In this document: positions 54,701-63,700 of the stretch, in pieces
How positions within the stretch are numbered: position 1 is the first letter of the stretch
Layout of the letters: each line of letters opens with the position of its first letter
Position numbers and translations under genes: made by a program
NCBI RefSeq assembly: GCF_003590095.1
Contig: NC_039489.1
Coordinates: forward strand, 5,146,001-5,210,000
Reading direction: 5' to 3'
Length of the DNA stretch: 64,000 nt
Origin: Trichoplusia ni
Taxonomy: Eukaryota; Arthropoda; Insecta; Lepidoptera; Noctuidae
The notes under the pieces: model-generated
Told to the model about the DNA's origin: nothing
The model's database searches: none
Seen by the model: the letters and a program-made list of their open reading frames with translations, nothing else

Positions 54701-57700
54701 TAATTTATATATTAATAATAATTTATTTATGCGCAATTTTTGTTTACGGTCTGATGAGGCTTATGCGAATAGTTTCAATGTTTTTTTTAATGACTTAATA
54801 GCTTTCGGATTTACGGAGTTTTTGTATAAGGACAAAGCTAACACCGTTCCGCTTAGACCTTTAGCCGCTTTTTTGCTCATATGAGTAATATTCTCACTTA
54901 ATATCTGTAGGATATTAAGTCGAAGGGGCAATCGAAGTATATGTGGTTTTCAAAACGTTATAGTAATAAAGGGGTGAAAATTGCGGAACCAGTTCCTTAA
55001 TGTAATTTAAATTCTCTAGGTCTAGTACGTAGTTCCAAAAAGTAACCCAAAAAGAGTAAGCAATACCTTGTACTTATTATACTGTATATGGATATGAATC
55101 GCCAGCCATTTCGTTGCCAGGTCTACTGTAAAGGAGGATATGTGTGGAAAAAATCGGTGTATAATCTCCTTCCTGTGCTGGATTTCAGTAACTGTATTTG
55201 TGAATACATAAATAAGTTTTCTGGCTTGAAGGTTTTCATTTATAATATATTAATCAACCAGCTGTTGCCCTCGGGCCGCCCCGCTAAGAATCGAACATAA
55301 ACATCGGGATGAAAACTATCCATGTGGTAATCCTGGTTATAAACTATCTGTGTACCACGTTATAATTACGTTTATAATATTAGTAGGATAAGTAGGATTA
55401 AACGTTCGTAAAATTTTAGGTACGTTTACTTTAAGTGCAACAAAAAGAAAACACTCAACAATAAATAAAAATGAAGCATGATTGTCAAACGTTCGAGGAA
55501 AAATAACACGATTAATTATATTTATTGCAACGGTCATGATTGAACACTTTTAATTTGTACACTTCAGAACATTTTCCTTTAAAGTTTATTATGTATTTGT
55601 ACACTCAATTATATTATTGTTTTGTTGTATATGCCTATACTAGCAGTTACCTCCGGCTTTGGCCGCGTGGATCATCATCGGCCTAGCTTTTCCCAACTAT
55701 GTTGGGATCGGCTTCCAGTCTAACCGATTTCAGCTGAGTACCAGTGTTTTACAAGGAGCGACTGCCTATCTGACCTCCTCAACCCAGTTACCTGGGCAAT
55801 ACGATACTCCTTGGTTAGACTGGTTGTCTGCTGCTTTGGCCGCGTGGATGTCAGCTAAAATCAAATTGAGTTATTTGGTGGTTATGAGATTTGGTGTCCC
55901 GAAACCCGACAATTCAATGACGTCAATTCGTGCAGTGACAGGATTTGGAACTGTATTCGATTAAGACACTTAAGTTCTAGGCAGTTAACAGCGCTGAAAC
56001 AATTGATCGCTTCTCAATCTTGTGTAATCATGTAATCAATTTTGAGGGTAATCATTGGCCTAGCCTTTTCCCAACTATGTTGGGGTCGGCTACCAGTCCA
56101 ACCGGTTTCAGCTAAGTACCAGTGTTTTACAAGGAGCGAAAAAAAAAAAATCAATATTTAGGGATAAGTCTGCTGTTTAAGTCGAATAAAAAGTACTCAT
56201 TATTTATTGTAGGGTGCAATAAATTTTGTGCCAAAAATCTTTTTTGTAACTGTATCTTTGACAGAGTAACAAAAATTCATACATCCATAAAAACTTTCAT
56301 GTCTATTAAATTAGTAGGAATACTAAAATAGCGGTTATCTTCATTGTTATTTCCATTGCAATGTGAGAGGAAAACCTTTTTGCCTACCTATTATTTATAG
56401 AAGTAAATTGTGTTAAATAATACAATGTACCCCTATAAATAATTTGATGTATTCTACCTGATTATTTAGATGTGCGCAAATCAATTTTATTTGCTTGCAT
56501 AGAATATTCATCAATCAATTTGTTATGGGGACTCTTATTTTACTTAATTTGTATTCATTCTGCTCAATCAACTGTAACTGTCTACATAGAAAGCATTATT
56601 ACGCATTCTATTATGGCTAGATAAGAATGTTTAAATGGTTGAAAAAGCAAATTAATAAAAAATATGTATAAATACAACTAGCTGTCCTGGCAGACGTTGT
56701 TTTGCCGAGTAAATTAAGTAAATTGCCCTAAATTCGGTTAAGGTGTTTCGGTGTTTATGGTTAATTAAATTGCGACATGAAAAATTTATATAAAAGTTTT
56801 CGCAAAGTGAATAAGAGCTAGTTTTAATTACATTCATGCAAGTTTTGGCCGATGTTCTAAAATTGGTTAAAGTTTTCAGAAGTGTTTCTAGGGTAGAAAG
56901 TGATACATACTTAGTTTGGTAATCACTAAAAAGAAGAATGAAATAAAACGACAACCTCACCATTGCTCAGAATTTATATATAAACATGTGACCTGCTTCG
57001 TACTTGTTTCCCTAAAGATAAGAATATGACTACATCATACATATATGGTTATTTTTACTTGACTAGATATTATAATCCAAGTTTACCTTAACAATTTCAA
57101 TATAAGTAGAAATAAAAAGTTTCCTGGGACTTCAAGCTGTACCTGTTCTGTATAGGTACTTTTATTACAAGTAATTTGCTTGATAAATGTGCGAGACAGC
57201 GCTATTATATTCCTTGTTCCATTCATGGGTGCGTTTTGCAAAAGGTTTGCAAAACCACGTCATAGGCCTTTCTTCGTATAGCGTCGTGTACTCATGGACA
57301 CCTACTTCCTTGGGGGAGGAAGTGAGTGGTGTCAAACTCCTACTGACCAAACTTGAACCACCGTGCAATGTCTCCCACGTTTTGGCGGCGATGTATCCAT
57401 CACCGTGCACCGACTTCATAGGCCTACGAGCGGGTTTAACTGTGACACCAGGCTGTGGCTATAGTATACGATAAGAATAATAACAGATATATCGGTGCAC
57501 TATACGTCGCTGATCGTCGTCTCGCTTCCACATACTAGAATCTACTTTTAGACGTCGTAGTAGACCTGCCCAGACGGCGGGATTGTTTGAATGTGTTACC
57601 GTGGCTCCGGTACACGACGGCCAAAAGAAGGAACATGGATGGGTTTTAGTCAGTACAAGTCTAACACTATCTTCAACTCAACCCAAGGAAGGAGTCATTA

Positions 57701-60700
57701 AAAGAAGAAATAATGTCGTAGTAAGCTTTCTGTTAAACTCTAAGAACTAATAATCATTTCTAAAGTTCTGCCTCATACACTATATTCGATTTTCAAATCT
57801 AAAAAGGTTTAAACTTATCAAACACTTAATCGCTAGCGGATTTATGGTTACACGCGATTTAACAGCAAAAAATAATTGTAACATATGTAGCCGTTAAAAT
57901 TAACAACATTAGCCGATTGTGCATAATTAAACATAAATAAAAGGCCACGCTTATTACACACGTATGGATTAAGCTAATACTCAATTAATGGGTAAATATG
58001 ATGCGAATGAGGCGAATCTATGGAGAAATTACGTGGTTAAAACGGTCTGTTATCTTAGTTCTTTAAATACCCTTTACTAATGTAATTGGGGTCGGTCTGT
58101 TGCCATTCGTACAAGTACTACAAGCCACGATTCACAACGCTCAAAAGTATGGTGTTGACATTTGGTTAGTATAAGTCACTTGGCTTTGACCGGTCATCTG
58201 TATACATTCGAGCGTTTTCTTTTGATTTTGCAACTGGGCTTAACTTAGTTGTCAATCTCTTTGCTACGACTAGCTAGTTCTTTTTTACTACCGCTTTAAG
58301 AGGAGAACTGGAAGATATTTTTTCTTACCCATATTTTTTACTTTTTTATTAATTTTGCCGACCCTGGCTTACAGGATTTTAAGTTGGCTTTCTGAGCGTG
58401 TGACATTGTTAATTGCTTTGTCGATCTCTCCATGCTGTCCTCGACGTATTGGTTATAGGTACGGCTTATGCTAGTGGACTTTAAAAGTAGATTTGTGAAC
58501 AGTAACCCTCGTATTTTAAACTAAAACAATAGGTATCGCATATGCATTTACATAATTTTAATGAACTATCATTTTATTCAATACACTGGTTTAAGAAAAA
58601 TAAACCTACTTTATTACGCTGTTTCATCTAACTGTTTCAAATAACATAAATTTATAGCGGAATGTTTTTTTCGAATCATCCTTTTGCCTTGTAATAAAGA
58701 TGTTTTTACTTTACTATCAAAATGGATGTGCGTTTGTTCATATATTTGTACCTATATGAAAAGGAATATGTACTTTGTTGTAAAAAAAACTAGTTTCCCT
58801 CCGTTTTTTTATTCTCACTCACAACAATGATAACGGAAACTGGATTTTCGTTCACGTGTTTAAAAAAAACGTGAGATATATTATGTTTTTTTTTTCATTT
58901 TAAAGAGTAACCTATATTATTAATTTACCGTACAGTTGACAGCAAAAGTAGATGATCTAAATCAGTAATTCAGTAGGTACTATTGAACGTAGCAGAACTT
59001 TTTCACCATGGGAATGACATTTTGAAACCATACAACTAGGACTAGATCTTTAATACAACGATTCTTAGGCGCTTTTTCAAGCCTCTTAGAATTTAAAACA
59101 TTTTGATTATAACATGAACATTTCTTAAAGATTGCCATTTTAATGACTGAAAATGTACCTGAAATCGCCCTCAATACCAAATATTGTATTATGAAATCTT
59201 ACCTCCGCTAGCAATCGTGGTGATCAATTCTAAATCCGTCAAGGACTTTGTCTTCTCTGATATCTGTAATATGAGTTGACACTTTGGAACCGTGCAACTA
59301 GAGTCAGTAATATAACGTTTTAAAAGTGCCTGAGATACGGCCTATTGGAAAAAAAAAATTTAGGCTTTCTATTTTAAAATAATATTTTCAAAATCGTTGA
59401 GATTAGATCGTTGAGAAAGCATCACTACCAAACAAACATAATATAATGCTAGTCAGGATGTTCATCATGGAATCTAGGTCATCGTAGGTATATGAATTTA
59501 CATTAAACATACAATTTCCTTGTTGCAGGCGCTACGAAGGAGATTGGCACGGCGTTGACGCGCGTCTGCCTGCGTCACAGAGCCATCGAGACCAGGATGA
59601 AGACGTTTATAAGGTGAGCACGTCATTAACGTAATAGAGAATTACTTTTATATTGTTTTTATTGAGAATTTTACGTAGGAATAGACCACTAGACGATTGT
59701 GTATTGTTTTGTCCTTATATGTAAGTTTTTGAATTGTTTATCGTGTTTGATAATGCATTCAGAGTACATACTTAAGAAAAATCAGGGAAACGTGATAATA
59801 AAAGCTTGTAGAAAAATCACGAACCTAGTCCGTGTGTATGGACTGCATACAACGAAAATGTTTGACACACATGAAAAATGCAAAAAAAGTGATTCGTCTG
59901 AAAATTAATCAAAATGAATACCTATGTAATTTTCGTTTAATTAATCAACATTTTTATTTACAATTTTACAGAGTTAAGTCAACATTAAAGTCTTATTATT
60001 TTCTATTTTATTTTATTTTAAGGAACAGCATTTTCGTTACTTTTTTCTTTTTTTCTTTTATTTACGTTTACTGTAAACACTTATACTAACCTATTACATA
60101 CATATTATGTTTTGTCTGTCAGAAAATAAGAAAGGTCTGGCGGCCGTGGGATCTTGTAGGTACTACATTATTAAATAAATAATAATGAATGGACCCCACG
60201 GAACCTATAAGGGAAACATTTGTTGTTTCCCTTACACTAAATCGGTATTTAAACAATAACACTCACCTCTAACCCGGCTTTGATAAAGAAAAATACGAGA
60301 ACGTAAAAACCAAATGCAAATATTTTATCAGTTGCAATAAAAAAAAATGTAAATAATACAAGTATTAAAATTCATAACAGATGTATTTTCCAGTTTAGTA
60401 ATTGGTATAGTTAACCTAGCTGTTGCTATCTTCGTACTGAATTCCGTCCAAATCCGTTAAGCAGTTTCTACGTGAAAGAGTGACAAACATGCTTCCAAAC
60501 ATGCAAACTTTCTCGCTTCAAATATTACTCTCGCTTCTACAACGGCAACAGTCTTGCATTAAGAGTTCCTATTATGGGTACGTAGGTGTCGATTTATCAC
60601 TGACGTCTGAAATTACTGTGAATTGTGACGTCAATACAATAATCTCCCTTAGGTATTGTCAGATTGTACAGAGGTATAAGATGACTTATGTGTTAGTATA

Positions 60701-63700
60701 CAAGTCAGGTACTGAAATATTGATTTAGTTTTTGTATGGGAGTATAATTCTTGTCTATCATCATTCCCCTGCCCTTATCCCAATTATTTTTATTTGGAGT
60801 CGGCAAAAATGTCTTCTTCTTCCATATCTTTCTATCGGACGTCATCTCACAAGAAACACTCTTTGCAGACATATCGTCTTTTACAAAATCCATTCATCGT
60901 ATCTTTGTTCGTCCTCTTCCCTTTATATCTATCCACATCCGTGCTCAACGCCTTCCTAACCACATGCTTTTCTTTCATCCCTAATAAAGTATGAGTCTGG
61001 TATATTTTTTTTTATTTATAATTCGATTTATATTGTTATAAAAATTGCGATTATATTTTTTAATGCGATTTATTACGGACTCCTTGCTCTGAAGCGTTAA
61101 TACAGGGACCAGCGAAACCCTTTGAAGTATTATAATATTGTTGAAATCGTGGAAAAAAGATGTCGCATTACAGCACGTATTGTGCCATCACGCTTACGCG
61201 CTTCCACAACTGCTCTATACCAAGCTATATTAATTTTTTTTGAGACGTGGCGGTTGTTAGGTTACTCCAGTTAAATTACTTAAGGCGAAGTACTTGACTG
61301 GACTTGATCGTCTTTGTATTTTGTAACGATTCTAAACCTATATTTAAAAGAACAATAAAACAAGATAATAACTAGTTTTCTTTTAGTCCTTATCAAGATG
61401 TTGCAATTAATAGTGGAAGTATAAACGAATCCAGTTTTTACACTTGTATGTAACTATTGTTTTAGCTAGAAGTATACGGTTGTTATAATATATTTTATGG
61501 AATAAGGTGACGAATGACGAAGCATTGAATAGGTTTCTATTTTTAAGTCTTGGTTCAAACAATTGAGGAACTTTTATTAAGCCTTAAGGAAAAGATACAT
61601 CGCAAATATAATAGTCACATGAGCAAAACTTCCAACATTAAGAAATGACATTCCTTATCTTGTCATTGTAACATATTTGAGCGATTCGCCAACGCTCTGT
61701 GAAATGTAACTTGCCTACAATCACAGTACCTATGATTTTGTAAGTTGTATTTCCCTTATTCATACCTTTTATGAAGATTTTCGTTTTTACATCAATAAAT
61801 TCAGCCTGGTGGCCTACTGGACATGGGCCTTCCCCAAGTTATTCCACAACGCCCACTCCTCTGCCTTCCGCATCCAGTCCATGCCCGCAAGCTTTTTTGG
61901 GCTATCTATCGTATTTACATTACAAAACGTAATTAATTCCGTAACTTCAAAATCTCCTAAATGGTCTGAATATATGCCAAAGCGATGCTTCTATCTTATC
62001 AAAGTAACAATCTTAATATCCTGCGCTTTGTTTACGAAACAAAAGACTTTTCCTTTTAAAGGCTAAACTTTTCCAAGGTACATCATTAAAGGTTTATAAA
62101 GTTTCATATTTTCCTGTTAAGTTGCGAAAATTGATCCGCTTGCCTCGCCTTGGGCCGGTCTTGTTTACCTCGAACAACTTATTGATTTATTGTAAGTTAT
62201 TAATTGACCTTTATAGACAAGAAAATAGCTTTCATAAAAGTTTTGTTGCTACGAATAGTCTGTTATAAAAACACTAGCTGTTGCCCGCGACTTCGTCCCC
62301 GTGGGTAGAAGATATAAGTTATGATTTATATCGGCCCTGTTTTTCACGTTTTCCATTGTATCTTCGCTCCTATTAGTGATGATTCACAGCGTGATGATTT
62401 ATAGCCTAAAGCCTTCCTCGATGAATGGTCTATTCAACACAAAAATAATTATTCAATTTGGACCAGTAGTTCCTGAGATTAGCGCGTTCAAACAAACAAA
62501 CAAACTCTTCAGCTTTATATATTAGTTGTGTCGTTGTGTTTTAATGTGGTCGATTAGGCTCGACAAATAGGCTCTATCAGGTACTGTTCCTTTGTGGAAC
62601 TGGAACTTTGGTTTCATGATAGTAAACTGATTGTAAAGAGTCAAAAAGATACATTAGTGCAAAATTAGAAAATACATCATCCAATTCTTTGAGTAGATGA
62701 TTTCCTATATCTCCTCGGTCAAAAGTCATACATACTATACAAATTAAATAATAAATCTATTTTGTTTTGTGTTCCCGTTTTTTAATGACATAATTTGGTG
62801 GTTACAATAACTCTCCTATGTTTTTAAAACTTGATTCTGTGTCTAAACCACTATAGTCTTTTTTCGTGCATTTTCTTCTATGAAAACTATGATGACATGA
62901 CGGTGAGCAAGGCGTAGGGTATTGTAACGTAATTTACGTAATATGTATTTTAAAAAACCCCTTTCATTTCCAGTGCCCTAATGGACACCCTGATAACCCC
63001 TCTATCCGAGCGCGCTGACGAATGGCGCCGCGGGTCCTGCGCGACCGGCGCCCTGAGCCGCGAGCACGCTCGGGAGTGCAAGCGAGCGAGAGCCGAGCTC
63101 AGGCGGCGAGTGACCGAGGCACAGCGACACGCCAGGAAGGCGAGGCGAGCGCCGCCTGACGCCAAGAGGAGAGCTGATGTGTGCATGCAGGTGAGGAATA
63201 AAGACTATTTTGGGCAAGACTCCTTTTACTCTTAAAAATCTCACAACAGCACAGAAAGTCGTCCCCACGCCAAACATACTCTGCGAATCCTGTCGCGGGT
63301 TCGATCCTTGCCTACCACAAGCATTTATATGATCCACGAATGCTTGTTCTGAGTCTGGGTGTCTTTTTGGACGTGATTGGTATGTTTGTGAAAATCGAGT
63401 CGTTTTTTAAAAAGAAATACAATTTTATACACAGCAACATAAAGGTTAAGCTTATGACTTATGTGGAACAAGAAGTAATTGGTACGTAACATAACGTATC
63501 ATAACAGATACGTACACTGCTTGCAGATGTTAAAGCTTCAATAACTGTATCGTAATCCATTCGGGAGATTTCTACTCCGACCCGTATTCAGAATCGTCTT
63601 TTCAGCAACTATTCTATTCCCAGGACATACAAGAACGCAAACAACAGCTAGAAGAGATGGAAGAGAAAGCGGTGAAGGCAGCACTGATCGAGGAACGAAG

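Larger units (their letters stand above)
54438..59528. other. MTSS1/MIM intron right of protease B
   Basis: AT-rich, with SINE-tail copies at 55673 and 56051, repeat sequence at 57160-57720 and duplicated sequence at 58990-59340. No gene was recognised. Confidence 0.6.
59614..62973 (+). other. MTSS1/MIM intron with retroelement remnants
   Basis: 3.4-kb intron holding a decayed retroelement at about 60414-60520, antisense relics of a non-LTR retrotransposon at 60765 and 61805, and an interspersed repeat at 62273. Confidence 0.7.

Noticed and set aside
62950..63337. Antisense and alternate-frame ORFs of 78-111 aa over the GC-rich exon
   Set aside because: They are shadows of the arginine-rich MTSS1 exon, extended into intron and SINE sequence; no family motif.
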